Positions 9,831 to 20,383 of a stretch of DNA of 64,000 nucleotides are shown in pieces. A program made the position numbers and the translations under genes. Source of the DNA: Mesorhizobium sp. WSM4306 (GTDB lineage Bacteria; Pseudomonadota; Alphaproteobacteria; Rhizobiales; Rhizobiaceae); contig NZ_VFTC01000005.1 of NCBI RefSeq assembly GCF_007003975.1, forward strand, positions 1-64,000, read 5' to 3'. A model generated the notes under the pieces. The model did no database searches, was not told the DNA's origin, and saw nothing but the letters and a program-made list of their open reading frames with translations. Numbering within the stretch: position 1 is the stretch's first letter; each line of letters opens with the position of its first letter.

Positions 9831-10814
9831 TCAGTTGTTGGCGTCGACGACGAACGGGTCGACGGCAGGGCTCTCAGCCGGAGCCGCATCGACCACGTCG
9901 GTGGTAGCGGCGGCGTCGTTGGTCGGCTGGTCGGCACCAACCTGGTCACCGCCAGACTGGTCGGCGCTGACCTGATCGGCATTGGTGCGCGGGCGGCGCG
10001 GGCGCCGCGGGCGGCGGGCAGCGCCGTTCTCGGCGGCGGCCTCATTGAGTTCGGCACGAGCGGCAAGAGCCGCCGGCGACAGGTTTTCGTACAGCGGCGC
10101 CGGCTCGGAGAAACCAGTCTCGGCTTCGGATTCAACCGCGGAAACAGCCTCCGCCTGCACCGGGGTTTCGGTGAAGCGCTGCTGGTCGCCGCGCTGGCCG
10201 TTCTGCTCGCCGCGCTGGGCATAGTCGCCACGCTGGTCGTTCTGGCCATAACCGCCATGGGGACGGCGATCACGGTTGCGGCCATTGTTGTCGCGCCCGT
10301 TATTGTTGCGGCCATTGTTGTCACGGCCATTGTTGTTCTCGCGGCCGTTTTCCTGGCCATATGCCAGTTCGGCCGGCGTGCCTTCGATCGTCGGCTGAGG
10401 ACCGTTGCCGGGGTTGGCCTGCGGAGCTTGCGTCTCGCCGCCATTGCCGTTGCCGGCATTGTCGAAATCGTCGCGATCTTCATCGTCGTCGAAATCGTCG
10501 CGGTTCTGCTGGGCATTCTGGATCGGCAACTGCGCCTGAGCGGCGGCAATAATGCGATTGTAGTGCTCGGCGTGCTGGAGATAGTTTTCCGCCATAACCC
10601 GGTCGCCGGAGCTTTGCGCGTCACGGGCCAGAGTGGCGTATTTTTCGGCGATCTGCTGAGCCGATCCGCGGATCTTCACGTCCGGGCCGTTGCTCTCGTA
10701 GTTGCGCGTCAGGGGATTTGGGCCCTTGCGGTTGTTGTTGTTATTGTTGTTGCCACCGCCGCCGCCATTGTTGTTGCGACCGCGCATGCGCCTGTTCTGC
10801 TGTTGTGGCCTCAT
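9831..10814 (-). CDS. DUF4167 domain-containing protein, Asn/Gly/Arg-rich
   Basis: A 327-aa protein. The N-terminus starts MRPQQQNRRMRGRNNN and has a Gly5-Asn7 run. The conserved DUF4167 core (about residues 30-90) contains LTRNYESNGPDVKIRG and AQQIAEKYATLARDAQ. The rest is low complexity: an acidic patch near 105-120, degenerate NNGRD/NNGRN repeats near 155-185, a Gln/Arg stretch, and an Arg-Pro basic block near 265. Such composition suggests an intrinsically disordered, possibly RNA-binding protein, which is inference. Its position downstream of prfA-prmC is the usual one in rhizobia. Confidence 0.9.
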   Translation of the reverse strand: MRPQQQNRRMRGRNNNGGGGGNNNNNNNRKGPNPLTRNYESNGPDVKIRGSAQQIAEKYATLARDAQSSGDRVMAENYLQHAEHYNRIIAAAQAQLPIQNAQQNRDDFDDDEDRDDFDNAGNGNGGETQAPQANPGNGPQPTIEGTPAELAYGQENGRENNNGRDNNGRNNNGRDNNGRNRDRRPHGGYGQNDQRGDYAQRGEQNGQRGDQQRFTETPVQAEAVSAVESEAETGFSEPAPLYENLSPAALAARAELNEAAAENGAARRPRRPRRPRTNADQVSADQSGGDQVGADQPTNDAAATTDVVDAAPAESPAVDPFVVDANN

Positions 10815-11071
10815 AAGACTCTCTTCATTTTGAAATTTTCGAAAAACGTTTCACGAACGGAGGCGCTCATGCAGCCAGCCGTTTCGTTTCTTCACCGGCG
10901 TTCGCCCGCATCAATTGCGTTGGCGCCACGTGTCATCCTGTTCCGGTTACATCACTTGCCGGACGATTCCCGCACGAAGCTTGGGCGTCGTTTGCGCAAG
11001 AAGGCAGCTATTTCCAAGGAAAACCGAATCGCTAAGAGCACTGCCCGCTTCGTCTCATCCGGTTAAGGCAG

Positions 11072-11100
11072 ACCCTAGCCGTATTCCCCGGCATTGCCAA
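11072..11100 (-). promoter_or_regulatory. Candidate sigma-70 promoter for the DUF4167 gene
   Basis: Within the 304-bp gap between prmC and the DUF4167 gene, the minus strand has TTGGCA (11095-11100), 17 bases, then TAGGGT (11072-11077). It would give a leader of roughly 250 nt. The rest of the gap holds no supported gene. The match is moderate at the -10. Confidence 0.4.
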
Positions 11101-11118
11101 GCGCTTTTTTGCACTGCG

Positions 11119-11997
11119 TCAAGGCTTTCCCTGTTCAAACATAAGAACCCTGTCGTTTCCACCAAGATCGACAAATGCCCCGGCCAACCTGTAGCCGGCT
11201 GCCGCGAATATGTCTTTGACCTCATTGCGCTGCGTGTGGCCGATCTCGACCGCAATCTTGCCTTGTGCTTCCAAAAACCCTGCCGCTTCGGCGGCGATGA
11301 TTCTGTAGGGGCCAAGACCGTCCACACCGCCGTCAAGGGCTCTGCGCGGATCGAAATCGCGGACCTCGTCCTGCAGATTTCCAATGTCTTCAGACGGTAT
11401 ATAGGGAGGGTTTGCGGCAATTACATGGTACCGGCCGCAAACTTTTGCAAACCAGTCGGAGTGCAGCGCCTCAAACCGGCCGGTCAGCCCGAGTTGCTCG
11501 GCATTGCGGGTCGCGGTCGTGAGCGCATCTTGTGAAATATCCACGCCGATGGCGGTTGCGGCGGGAACGGCGCTGAGCAAGGCCAGCGCAATGGCGCCGG
11601 TGCCGGTGCCAAGATCGAGGATACGGCATTCCCCCAGCCTTTCGACCGTTTCGCTGGCAAAAGGCAGGACCGCCTCGACCAGTGTTTCGGTGTCCGGCCG
11701 CGGCTCCAGCGTTTCCGGCGACAGCGCGAGGCGCAGACCGTAAAATTCGCGATAGCCGAGGATGCGGTGAACCGGTTCGCCGGCAAGTCGGCGCCGCAAG
11801 GCAGCATCGATTGCGGCGAGCGCACCGGCGTCGAGCGCCCGTTGCGGCTCGGCGATGGCCTGGGTTCGATCGGTGCCTGAGAAATGTTCGACGATCAGCC
11901 TGGCGTCCAGTGCCGGATCGGCGACGCCGGCCGCGGCAAGCCGCTCCCGCGCTGCCCGCAGCAGCGGCCCGAGCGTGCCGGGCAGATGATCAGCCAT
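11119..11997 (-). CDS. prmC: Peptide chain release factor N5-glutamine methyltransferase PrmC
   Basis: A 292-aa SAM-dependent enzyme that methylates the Gln of the GGQ motif in release factors. It has an N-terminal helical domain, the SAM loop [16 protein letters not shown] near residue 115, and the signature [10 protein letters not shown] near 185. The start codon ATG overlaps the prfA stop (ATGGCTGA), which fixes the start and implies translational coupling with its substrate. A six-codon upstream extension is possible but unlikely. Confidence 0.95.
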   Translation of the reverse strand: MADHLPGTLGPLLRAARERLAAAGVADPALDARLIVEHFSGTDRTQAIAEPQRALDAGALAAIDAALRRRLAGEPVHRILGYREFYGLRLALSPETLEPRPDTETLVEAVLPFASETVERLGECRILDLGTGTGAIALALLSAVPAATAIGVDISQDALTTATRNAEQLGLTGRFEALHSDWFAKVCGRYHVIAANPPYIPSEDIGNLQDEVRDFDPRRALDGGVDGLGPYRIIAAEAAGFLEAQGKIAVEIGHTQRNEVKDIFAAAGYRLAGAFVDLGGNDRVLMFEQGKP

Positions 11998-13069
11998 CGA
12001 GACCGATATCGGCAAGCAGCTTCGACTGGTGGTCGGCGATCAGCGCGTTGATGACCTCGTCCAGCTCGCCCATCATCACCCGGTCGAGCTTGTAGAGCGT
12101 CAGGTTGATGCGATGGTCGGTAAGGCGCCCCTGCGGGAAATTGTAGGTGCGGATGCGCTCGGAACGGTCGCCCGACCCGACCTGTGATTTGCGCGCCTCG
12201 GAGCGCTCTTCGTCCGCCTTGCTGCGCTCCATGTCATAGAGCCGCGCGCGCAGGATCTGCATGGCCTTGGCCCGGTTCTGGTGCTGCGACTTTTCCGCCT
12301 GCACCACCATGATGCCGGTCGGCAGATGGGTGATGCGCACCGCCGAATCGGTGGTATTGACGTGCTGGCCGCCCGAACCCGAGGCGCGCATCGTGTCGAT
12401 ACGGATGTCTTCGGCACGGATGTCGATGTCGACCTCTTCGGCCTCCGGCAGCACGGCAACCGTTGCCGCCGAGGTGTGGATGCGCCCGCTGGCCTCGGTC
12501 GCCGGTACGCGCTGCACGCGATGCACGCCGGATTCGAATTTCAGATGGGCAAAGACCCCTTTGCCGGAAATGGTGGCGATGATTTCCTTGAAGCCGCCGG
12601 CATCGCCGTCGCTGGCCGACACGGTCTCGAAGCGCCAGCCGCGTTCGGCGGCGTAGCGCTCATACATGCGAAACAGGTCGCCGGCGAAAAGCGCCGCCTC
12701 ATCCCCGCCGGTGCCGGCGCGGATTTCGAGGATGGCGTTCTTGTCGTCGGCGGCATCCCTGGGCAGCAGCAGGATCTGGATATCCTTCTGCAGTTGCTCG
12801 ATGCGCTCCTCCACCCCGGGCAGATCGGCCTCGGCCAGCGCCCGCATCTCGGCATCGGTGCTTTTATCGGCAAGCATCGCTTCGAGGTCGGCCTGTTCAT
12901 GCTCGACTGAGCGCAATTCCCTGACCTTGGCCACCATGTCCTGCAGCTCGGCATATTCCGATGCCATCTTCACATAGGCGTCGGCCGCCGGCCCGGCCGA
13001 CATCTGCGCTTCGAGCATCTCGAAACGCTTGACGACCTGATCCATACGCTCGCGGGGAAGATTGACCAT
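11990..13069 (-). CDS. prfA: Peptide chain release factor 1
   Basis: A 359-aa class I release factor recognising UAA/UAG. The GGQ motif is at residues 233-235 within [14 protein letters not shown]. The anticodon-like region is of RF1 type. The start giving [13 protein letters not shown] matches family length; the open frame continues upstream without homology. Only 8 bp separate it from the ptsP stop, so it may be co-transcribed with ptsP, and it overlaps prmC by 8 nt. Confidence 0.97.
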   Translation of the reverse strand: MVNLPRERMDQVVKRFEMLEAQMSAGPAADAYVKMASEYAELQDMVAKVRELRSVEHEQADLEAMLADKSTDAEMRALAEADLPGVEERIEQLQKDIQILLLPRDAADDKNAILEIRAGTGGDEAALFAGDLFRMYERYAAERGWRFETVSASDGDAGGFKEIIATISGKGVFAHLKFESGVHRVQRVPATEASGRIHTSAATVAVLPEAEEVDIDIRAEDIRIDTMRASGSGGQHVNTTDSAVRITHLPTGIMVVQAEKSQHQNRAKAMQILRARLYDMERSKADEERSEARKSQVGSGDRSERIRTYNFPQGRLTDHRINLTLYKLDRVMMGELDEVINALIADHQSKLLADIGLDG

Positions 13070-13077
13070 GGTTGATG

Positions 13078-15348
13078 CTATAGTGGAATGGAGCGGTCGT
13101 CGGCAAAGGCCTGCAGCAGCGCCCGCATCGGTAGCCCATGCGCCGGCGCCATCAGATTGTCGTCGAAGAAGGCCTGCAATTCCTCCAGCGGCAGTTCGGT
13201 CAGCATCGCCTTGACCGGGCCGATCGAGGCCGGCGACATCGAGATCGAGCGGTAGCCGAGACCGATCAGCGCCATGGCGGAGATGGGTTTTCCCGCAAGT
13301 TCGCCGCACAGGGTCACCGGCGTGTGGTTGCGCTCGCCGGCGTCGGCAATCTGCTTCAGCACCCTGAGGAACGGCGCCGACAGCGTGTCGAAACGGTTGG
13401 ACAGCTGCGTGTTGCCGCGATCGACCGCCATGACGAACTGGAACAGATCGTTGGAGCCGACCGAGACGAAATCGACCGCCTTCATCAGATCGTCGAGCTG
13501 GAACAGCAGCGACGGCACTTCCAGCATGGCGCCAAGCTTGAGGCTGGTCGGCAGATGATGGGCAAAGCGCGACAGATGCCTGACCTCGCGGTCGATGATC
13601 TCGCGCGCCTGGGCGATTTCGCCGAGTTCCGTCACCATCGGCAGCATCAGCTTCAATTCGCGCCCGCCGCAGGCCTTCAGCAAAGCGCGGATCTGGGTCC
13701 TGAGAAGGCCCGGCCGGTCGAGCGTCAGGCGGATCGCCCGCCAGCCCAGCGCCGGGTTTTCTTCCTGGATGGCGCCCTTGAAGTAGGGCAGCACCTTGTC
13801 GCCACCAATATCGATGGTGCGGAAGGTGACCGGCTTGCCGCGTGCCGCGTCGAGCACGTCGCGGTAGAGTTTCTCCTGCGCTTCGGCGCGCGGGAAGGTC
13901 GAGGCGACCATGAACTGCAATTCGGTGCGGAACAGGCCGATGCCGGCAGCGCCCGCTTCGGCAAGCTGCGGCAGATCGACGGCCAGGCCCGCATTCATCA
14001 ACAAGTCGACCTGGACGCCGTCCTTGGTCACAGACGGCTTCTTGCGCAGTTCCCGGTAGACCTCCTGCCGGCGCGCCCGGAAGCGGACTTTTTCGGCATA
14101 GGCGGCTTCGAGATCGGCCTGGGGCCGCAGATGGATGATGCCTTCCTCGCCGTCGACGATGATGGCATCGCCGTTTTCCGCCATGGAAACGGCGCCCTTC
14201 ATCTGGCCGGCGACCGGAATGCCCATGGCCCGCGCCACGATGACGACGTGGCTGGTGGCGGCGCCGTCTTCCAGCACCACGCCGCGCAGCTTGTCCCGGG
14301 GATAATCGAGCAGTTCGGCCGCACCCATCGAACGCGCGACCAGGATGGCGTCCTTCGGCAGCGAAGCCGCGACATCGTCCGGCCCGCGTCCCATCAGCTG
14401 GCGCAGCAGCCGGTTGGCGAGATCGTCGAAGTCGCTCATCCGCTCGCGCAGATAGGGATCGGTCATGTGCAGCATGCGGGCGCGCATGTCGCTTTGCACC
14501 TTTTCCACCGCCGCTTCCGCCGTCAGGCCGTTGCGGATCGCCTCCTCCAGCCGGCGCACCCAGCCGCTGTCGTTGGCAAACATGCGATAGGCTTCGAGCA
14601 CCTCGCGGTGTTCGCCCTCGAAGGCGACCTCGCGGCGTTCCAGCATGTCATCGATGGACAGCCTGAGCGAGCCGAGCGAGGCCTGCAGCCGGCGGACTTC
14701 CTCCTCGCTGTCCTCGTTAAACAAATTGGTGACGACGATGCGCGGCTCGTGCAGCACGACATGGCCAAGCCCGACGCCCTCATTGAACGACAGGCCGGTG
14801 AAGCTGACGGGACGGCGCAGGTCGAGTTCGAGGCCGGGCCGGGTGAGCCGGGCGAGATCGCCGGTGGCGATCATCTCGGCGATCACCATGGCGGTGGTCT
14901 CCAGCGCCTCGACTTCATCGTCGCGGTAGTGGCGCATGGTCTTGTTCTGCACCACCAGCACGCCCAGCGTGCGCCCTGCCCTCAGCACCGGCACGCCGAG
15001 GAAGGAATTGTAGATCTCTTCGCCAGTCTCTGGCAGGTAGGCGAAGGCCGGATGTTCCTGCGCGTTGGAGAGGTTCAGCGGCCGCGCGCTGGCGGCAATC
15101 GTGCCGACCAGACCTTGCCCCAGCCGCAGCTGCGCCAAGTGGACGGCGTTCGGGTTCAGACCCTCGGTGGCGTAGAGTTCGAGCACCGAATCGGCGCGCA
15201 GCACATAGAGCGAGCAGACTTCGGCGACCATGTTGGAGGCGATGTCGCGCACGATCCGGTCAAGCCGCTCCTGCGGCTCCAGCGGCTCCTGCATGAGCTC
15301 GCGGAGCCGTTTCAGCAGAACGCGCGGGCCACTGGCCGTATCACGCAT
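13078..15348 (-). CDS. ptsP: Phosphoenolpyruvate-protein phosphotransferase of the nitrogen PTS (EI-Ntr)
   Basis: A 756-aa protein. An N-terminal GAF domain (about 20-165) distinguishes EI-Ntr from sugar-PTS enzyme I; in this family it binds glutamine. The EIN region follows with the phosphorylated His at about residue 367 in [15 protein letters not shown]. The PEP-binding TIM barrel contains [12 protein letters not shown] and the C-terminal [10 protein letters not shown] motif. The start (MRDTASGP) is set by GGAGAAGAAG upstream. EI-Ntr phosphorylates NPr and EIIA-Ntr, linking nitrogen status to K+ and metabolism. It lies between lysC and prfA. Confidence 0.95.
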   Translation of the reverse strand: MRDTASGPRVLLKRLRELMQEPLEPQERLDRIVRDIASNMVAEVCSLYVLRADSVLELYATEGLNPNAVHLAQLRLGQGLVGTIAASARPLNLSNAQEHPAFAYLPETGEEIYNSFLGVPVLRAGRTLGVLVVQNKTMRHYRDDEVEALETTAMVIAEMIATGDLARLTRPGLELDLRRPVSFTGLSFNEGVGLGHVVLHEPRIVVTNLFNEDSEEEVRRLQASLGSLRLSIDDMLERREVAFEGEHREVLEAYRMFANDSGWVRRLEEAIRNGLTAEAAVEKVQSDMRARMLHMTDPYLRERMSDFDDLANRLLRQLMGRGPDDVAASLPKDAILVARSMGAAELLDYPRDKLRGVVLEDGAATSHVVIVARAMGIPVAGQMKGAVSMAENGDAIIVDGEEGIIHLRPQADLEAAYAEKVRFRARRQEVYRELRKKPSVTKDGVQVDLLMNAGLAVDLPQLAEAGAAGIGLFRTELQFMVASTFPRAEAQEKLYRDVLDAARGKPVTFRTIDIGGDKVLPYFKGAIQEENPALGWRAIRLTLDRPGLLRTQIRALLKACGGRELKLMLPMVTELGEIAQAREIIDREVRHLSRFAHHLPTSLKLGAMLEVPSLLFQLDDLMKAVDFVSVGSNDLFQFVMAVDRGNTQLSNRFDTLSAPFLRVLKQIADAGERNHTPVTLCGELAGKPISAMALIGLGYRSISMSPASIGPVKAMLTELPLEELQAFFDDNLMAPAHGLPMRALLQAFADDRSIPL

Positions 15349-15431
15349 CGCGGCTTCTTCTCCAATGGGCATTTTGCCCGCCGCAGTTTCCACTGCGACC
15401 GGCGCACACGCAACAACTCAAATCGTTCTCG

Positions 15432-16685
15432 CTACTGCTTATCCAGACCGTAGACGGAATGCAAAGTGCGAACCGCCAGTTCGGTGTAGGGACCGTCGAT
15501 CAGTATCGAAATCTTGATCTCGGAGGTGGTGATGGCCCGGATATTGATGGCCTTGTCGGCCAGCGCCTTGAAGGCAGTGGCGGCCACGCCGGCATGGCTG
15601 CGCATGCCGATGCCGATGACCGAGACCTTCGACATGCCGGCTTCGGACTGCACCACGTCATAACCGATCGAAGCCTTCAGGCGCTCGAGCACAGCCAGCG
15701 CCTTGTCGACGTCGCCCGACGGAACCGTAAAGGTCATGTCGGTGAACTTGCCGTCCTCGGAGATATTCTGGACAATCATGTCGACATTGATGTTGGCCTC
15801 GGCCAGCGGGCCGAAAATGCCGGCGGCAACGCCCGGGCGATCGCCGACGCGGCGCAGCGAAATCTGCGCTTCGTCCTTGGCGTAGGCAATTCCGGTGACG
15901 ACCTGCTGTTCCACGATCTCTTCCTCGTCGCAAATAAGCGTTCCCGGAGGATTGAGCAAATCCCCCATTCCGGGCGCATCGGGATCGTCGAAGGACGACC
16001 GCACGAAAGTACGCACCCTGTGCACCATGGCAAGCTCGACCGACCGCACCTGCAGCACCTTGGCGCCGAGCGAGGCCATTTCGAGCATTTCCTCGAACGA
16101 AATCTTGTTAAGCCGCCGCGCCTTGGGTTCGATGCGCGGATCGGTGGTGTAGACGCCGTCGACATCGGTGTAGATGTCGCAGCGATCGGCCTTGACCGCG
16201 GCGGCGATGGCCACCGCGCTGGTGTCTGAACCGCCGCGGCCGAGCGTGGCGATGCGGTTGTCCGGACCGATGCCTTGGAAACCGGCGACGACTGCCACCT
16301 GACCCTCGCCGAAACGCTTGATCAAAAAAGCGCCGTCAATGTCCAAGATGCGCGCCGCGCCATGTGCGTTGTCGGTCTTGATCGGGATCTGCCAGCCCTG
16401 CCAGGAGCGAGCATGCACGCCCATATTCTGCAGTGTGATCGCCAGAAGGCCGGCGGTGACCTGTTCGCCGGAAGCGACAACGGCGTCATATTCGCGCGCG
16501 TCATGCATCGGCGAGGCTTCGCGTGTCCAGGCAACCAGCTCATTGGTCTTGCCGGACATCGCCGAGACCACCACGGCCACCTCATGGCCGGCGTCGACCT
16601 CGCGTTTGACGTGACGCGCCACATTGCGGATGCGGGCGATGTCGGCGACGGATGTTCCGCCGAATTTCATCACGATGCGCGCCAT
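15432..16685 (-). CDS. lysC: Aspartate kinase
   Basis: A 417-aa enzyme making beta-aspartyl phosphate for the lysine, threonine and methionine pathway. It starts MARIVMKFGGTSVADI with the KFGGTS nucleotide-binding motif and has GRGGSDTSAVA and DVDGVYTTDP in the catalytic domain. Two C-terminal ACT domains, with VSVIGIGMRSHAGVAA in the second, imply feedback control by end-product amino acids. The start is the ATG giving family length; a longer upstream frame is not conserved. It is separated from ptsP by about 80 bp without an obvious terminator. Confidence 0.96.
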   Translation of the reverse strand: MARIVMKFGGTSVADIARIRNVARHVKREVDAGHEVAVVVSAMSGKTNELVAWTREASPMHDAREYDAVVASGEQVTAGLLAITLQNMGVHARSWQGWQIPIKTDNAHGAARILDIDGAFLIKRFGEGQVAVVAGFQGIGPDNRIATLGRGGSDTSAVAIAAAVKADRCDIYTDVDGVYTTDPRIEPKARRLNKISFEEMLEMASLGAKVLQVRSVELAMVHRVRTFVRSSFDDPDAPGMGDLLNPPGTLICDEEEIVEQQVVTGIAYAKDEAQISLRRVGDRPGVAAGIFGPLAEANINVDMIVQNISEDGKFTDMTFTVPSGDVDKALAVLERLKASIGYDVVQSEAGMSKVSVIGIGMRSHAGVAATAFKALADKAINIRAITTSEIKISILIDGPYTELAVRTLHSVYGLDKQ

Positions 16686-16906
16686 GGAAGCGAAATGCCT
16701 TTGACTGAAGCCGGCCTGGGCCGAAAGGGGAAGAAGACGGCCGGCAGAAGACGGCCGCTGAATGCGCGGCCTCCTTAGCCAAATGATCGCCATTTCGCAA
16801 GGCTGGCCGCGGATTGCCGGTTCAGCATTGCAGCATATTGCGTTCCGCCCCGCCGCCGCTTACCAAATGCTGCCTGCGGGAAACTCCTTTTGGTCCGGCA
16901 TATCAA

Positions 16907-18769
16907 ATGATTGCTCGTCTTCGGCGCGCCATACGATGGCAGTCGCTGCCGCTTTTCACCGGCTTTGCCGTGCTGGCGTTGATCGTCGGCACACGCGCCG
17001 TGCTGGTCGAGGGTCAGCGGGCCAACCGCGAGGCGGCGCGCCAGACCATCGACTACCAGGAATCGCTGTCCACCCTGCTGTCGCTGGCGCAGGACGCCGA
17101 GACCAGCCAGCGCGGCTATCTGCTGACCGGCGACAAATCCTACCTCGTGCACTATCGGCAGGCGGTGGAAGCCATTCCGGGCCAGCTTGCCCGCATCGAC
17201 ACCATGACCGCGCCGGATGACGAGCTCGTTCAGCAAATCAACCGCATCAAGGATGCGCTTGCACAAAAGCAGACTGAATTGGCCGCGACGATCGGGCTTT
17301 ATGACCGCGGCGATGCGGCAAAGGCGCTGGAACTTGTGCGCGGCGGCGAGGGCAAGGCCGCCATGGACCAGATCCGGGCCAGCATGGACACGATCCGGCG
17401 CATCAGCGGCGCGGCGATCGCCGCGCGCGACGAACACACCGACCGGGTCGAGAACTGGCTGCGCATCGGCTCGCTGGCGGCGTTGCTGGCGATCTTCCTG
17501 CTTGGCGCCTACACGATCCGCCTGTCCCGCCGCCGGTTTCGCGATGTCGCTGTCGCCCAGGAGGAGCTGATGCGCAAGAACATCGAGCTCGGCAACGAGA
17601 TCCGGACGCGCGAAACGGCCGAATCGCAGATCCGCCAGATGCAGAAGATGGAAGCGGTCGGCCAGCTGACCGGCGGTATCGCCCACGATTTCAACAATAT
17701 GCTGGCGGTGATCATCAGTGCCATGAACCTCGCCCAGCGCAAACTCCAGCGCGGCGAGCACGACATCGCGAAATTCATCGAAGCGGCGGTCGACGCGGCG
17801 ACCCGGGCCGCCAATCTGACTGCCAGGCTGCTCGCCTTCTCGCGCCAGCAGCCGCTGGCGCCGCAAGTGGTCGACACCAATCGTCTGGTTACGGGGATGT
17901 CGGACCTGTTGCGGCGGGTGCTCGGCGAAACCATCCGCATCGAAACCGTGCTTGCCGGCGGCCTGTGGAAAACCCATGCCGATCCGAGCCAGCTCGAGAA
18001 CGCCATCCTCAATCTGGCTGTCAACGCCCGCGATGCCATGGACGACAATGGCAAGCTGACCATAGAGACCGCCAACAGCCATCTCGACGACGGTTATGCC
18101 GCCACCCATGCCGAGGTCAAAGCCGGCCAGTATGTGATGATCGCGGTCAGCGACACCGGTGCCGGCATGCCGGCGGACGTCATGGAGAGGGCCTTCGAGC
18201 CGTTCTTCACCACCAAGCCGGTCAACAAGGGCACCGGCTTGGGGCTGAGCCAGGTGTTCGGCTTCGTCAAACAGTCGGGCGGTCACGTCAAGATCTATTC
18301 CGAACCGGGCGAAGGCACGACGATCAAGCTCTATCTGCCGCGTTTCTTCGGTGCGGAAGAGGCCGTCCTGCCCACTGGCCGAGGAGACAATCCCGCTGAA
18401 GTCACCGAGACAATCCTCGTTGTCGAGGACGACGCCCGCGTGCGCGCATCAACCACGGACGCCTTGCGCGAACTCGGCTACACCGTCATCCATGCCGGCA
18501 GCGGCCAGGAGGCCTTGCAGAAACTGGCGGACAATCCGGGCGTGGCACTTATGTTCACCGATATCGTGATGCCGGTGATGAACGGCCGCAAGCTCGCGGA
18601 GGAAGCGCTGGCGCGCCTGCCGCAGTTGAAGGTGATCTTCACCACCGGCTTCACCAAGAACGCCGTGGTCCACAACGGCGTGCTCGACCACGACGTGCAT
18701 TTCCTGGCCAAGCCCTTCACCATCGAGCAACTGGCAACGAAACTGCGCGACGTGCTGGACGCGAAGTAG
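16907..18769 (+). CDS. Hybrid sensor histidine kinase with CHASE3-type sensor and receiver domain
   Basis: A 620-aa inner-membrane kinase. Hydrophobic segments near 15-35 and 185-205 bracket a periplasmic CHASE3-like helical domain containing SQRGYLLTGD. A coiled linker leads to the H-box GGIAHDFNNML (His about 260), then an ATPase domain with NLAVNARDAM, DTGAGM and GTGLGLSQVFG. A C-terminal receiver has ILVVEDDARV, phospho-acceptor Asp about 552 (FTDIVMP) and a conserved Lys in LAKPF. No partner response regulator lies nearby. The start is uncertain because the ribosome-binding site is weak; a longer form by 31 codons is possible. Confidence 0.9.
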   Translation: MIARLRRAIRWQSLPLFTGFAVLALIVGTRAVLVEGQRANREAARQTIDYQESLSTLLSLAQDAETSQRGYLLTGDKSYLVHYRQAVEAIPGQLARIDTMTAPDDELVQQINRIKDALAQKQTELAATIGLYDRGDAAKALELVRGGEGKAAMDQIRASMDTIRRISGAAIAARDEHTDRVENWLRIGSLAALLAIFLLGAYTIRLSRRRFRDVAVAQEELMRKNIELGNEIRTRETAESQIRQMQKMEAVGQLTGGIAHDFNNMLAVIISAMNLAQRKLQRGEHDIAKFIEAAVDAATRAANLTARLLAFSRQQPLAPQVVDTNRLVTGMSDLLRRVLGETIRIETVLAGGLWKTHADPSQLENAILNLAVNARDAMDDNGKLTIETANSHLDDGYAATHAEVKAGQYVMIAVSDTGAGMPADVMERAFEPFFTTKPVNKGTGLGLSQVFGFVKQSGGHVKIYSEPGEGTTIKLYLPRFFGAEEAVLPTGRGDNPAEVTETILVVEDDARVRASTTDALRELGYTVIHAGSGQEALQKLADNPGVALMFTDIVMPVMNGRKLAEEALARLPQLKVIFTTGFTKNAVVHNGVLDHDVHFLAKPFTIEQLATKLRDVLDAK

Positions 18770-18784
18770 CCGTACCGGAAACGC

Positions 18785-19354
18785 TCAGGGCGAAGCAGCC
18801 GTGACTGTCCACAGGCCGGGATAAGTGACGACAAAGCCGGCCGGCGAGACGACGAGGATATCCTCGTAGCCGAACATCGGCGCGGCATAGGCATAGCGGC
18901 CTTCATCCAGCCGCTGGTAGCTCTGCTCAAGACGCGTCAGCCTGAGCTCGGGGAAGGTCAGATAGGCGGCCGGCGCGGGCCTTGCCTGGCCGACGCCGAG
19001 GTCGAACCGGCGGATCGCCAGAAGGTTCGATGCCGGCGTGAAACCGAGATCGACGTCGACCAGGCCGGCGACGTCCGGCTGGATTTCGCCGTTCAGCGTC
19101 CACTGACCGTCGGCGTCGCGCTCAATCGCATAGTGCAGCTCGCGCATGCCGAGAAAACCGTCGACCCGCGCCGCCCTTGTCTGCCAGACGGCATCGCAGA
19201 TCACCTCATAGGCAAGGCAGCATGGCTTGTCGTCCTGGACGAAAATGGCCTGCCCCCTAAGGCTGTAGCCGCCCTTGATCTGCGAAAGCAGGCAGGAATC
19301 GTGGCCCTCCATATCCAGCCGACGCCAAAGAACCGACGCTAGCGTTAATGTCAT
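18785..19354 (-). CDS. Putative glycolipid-binding domain-containing protein
   Basis: A 189-aa protein of the putative glycolipid-binding family (PF06475, formerly DUF1089). It has the usual N-terminal VLWRRLDMEGHDSCLL, an internal L.GEIQPDVAGLVDVDLGFTPASN segment conserved in the family, and a C-terminal YP...VTYPGLW stretch. No signal peptide is evident. The start is the ATG preceded by GGAGTGG. It converges with the histidine kinase gene, 15 bp apart. The biochemical role of the family is not established. Confidence 0.85.
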   Translation of the reverse strand: MTLTLASVLWRRLDMEGHDSCLLSQIKGGYSLRGQAIFVQDDKPCCLAYEVICDAVWQTRAARVDGFLGMRELHYAIERDADGQWTLNGEIQPDVAGLVDVDLGFTPASNLLAIRRFDLGVGQARPAPAAYLTFPELRLTRLEQSYQRLDEGRYAYAAPMFGYEDILVVSPAGFVVTYPGLWTVTAASP

Positions 19355-19536
19355 GGAATCCACTCCGTCGAATTCGAATTCAAAAACGATGCTCCTCTTT
19401 CGCCCGCCGGGCCAACCGTGTTTCATCGCGGCGTTCGGCAGCTGACATGCCCCTGACAGAGTGTGCCGCCGTGTCAGCACGGAAAATTGTTGCCTTGACA
19501 TTCGCGGCCTCACACCCGACTTCCTAGCGCTCCCAA

Positions 19537-19580
19537 GCAATTCCAGGAAAAGTGGGAACCGGTTTTCCGTCCGAAATTGC
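19537..19580. repeat. 44-bp palindromic intergenic repeat, copy 1
   Basis: GCAATTCC-A-GGAAAA at the left and TTTTCC-GTCC-GAAATTGC at the right form an imperfect hairpin. The same 44-bp unit occurs at 54202-54245 and 58609-58652. This copy sits about 30 bp upstream of the ubiG start, between its promoter region and ribosome-binding site. Confidence 0.85.
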
Positions 19581-19612
19581 GCCCGAAAAAAGAGCTCTAG
19601 GAGACCTGCCCG

Positions 19613-20362
19613 ATGCCAGAGCCCCGTCGATCGACGATCGATGCTGGAGAAGTCGAACGCTTCTCAGCCCTTGCCGCCGAATGGTGGAACCCGAACGGCA
19701 AATTCCGCCCGCTGCACAAGTTCAACCCGGTTCGGCTTGCCTATATCCGCGACCAGGTGGCGGCGCGTTTCGGTCGTGACCCGCGGGCGGCGCGGCCGTT
19801 CGAAGGCCTGCGCTTCCTCGACATAGGCTGCGGCGGCGGGCTGTTGTGCGAGCCGATGGCCAGGCTTGGCGCCGAAGTGGTGGGCGCCGACGCATCTGCA
19901 ACCAACATCGAGGTGGCCAAGCTGCACGCGGCTGAGGGCGGCGTGACGGTGGATTACCGCGCAACGACCGCGGAAGACCTTGCCGATTCCGGCGAGAAAT
20001 TCGACGTCATCCTCAACATGGAAGTGGTCGAGCATGTCGCCGACATCGACCTGTTCATCGGCAAGTGCGGCGAGATGGTGAAGCCCGGCGGCATCATGTT
20101 CGTGGCCACCATCAACCGAACGCTGAAGGCTCTCGGTCTGGCCATCATCGGCGCCGAATACGTGCTGCGCTGGCTGCCGCGCGGCACCCACCAGTTCGGC
20201 AAGCTGGTGCGGCCCGAAGAGCTGGAAAAGGCGCTGGGCAACGCCGCCATGACCGTCATCGACCGCACCGGCGTCATCTACCACCCGCTCGCCGACCGCT
20301 GGCAGCGCTCCAAGGACATGGACGTCAACTACATGGTGCTGGCCGAGAAGGGGTCGGTCTGA
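19613..20362 (+). CDS. ubiG: Bifunctional 2-polyprenyl-6-hydroxyphenol methylase / 3-demethylubiquinol 3-O-methyltransferase
   Basis: A 249-aa SAM methyltransferase performing both O-methylations of ubiquinone biosynthesis. The N-terminus has the family-specific [20 protein letters not shown] segment. The SAM site is [19 protein letters not shown] near 70-90, and [14 protein letters not shown] near 190 is typical of UbiG. CTAGGAG precedes the ATG. It is apparently monocistronic and converges with the EamA gene. It reads through a leader carrying the palindromic repeat. Confidence 0.97.
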   Translation: MPEPRRSTIDAGEVERFSALAAEWWNPNGKFRPLHKFNPVRLAYIRDQVAARFGRDPRAARPFEGLRFLDIGCGGGLLCEPMARLGAEVVGADASATNIEVAKLHAAEGGVTVDYRATTAEDLADSGEKFDVILNMEVVEHVADIDLFIGKCGEMVKPGGIMFVATINRTLKALGLAIIGAEYVLRWLPRGTHQFGKLVRPEELEKALGNAAMTVIDRTGVIYHPLADRWQRSKDMDVNYMVLAEKGSV

Positions 20363-20383
20363 CCCCTTGCGCCTTCTGGCCCC

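Noticed and set aside
13138..15453. 771-codon open frame antisense to ptsP
   Set aside because: It is unusually long, but its composition (His, Arg, Gln, Asp repeats) mirrors ptsP codons and no family features appear. The ptsP reading has all its motifs. Length alone is explained by GC-skewed codon use.
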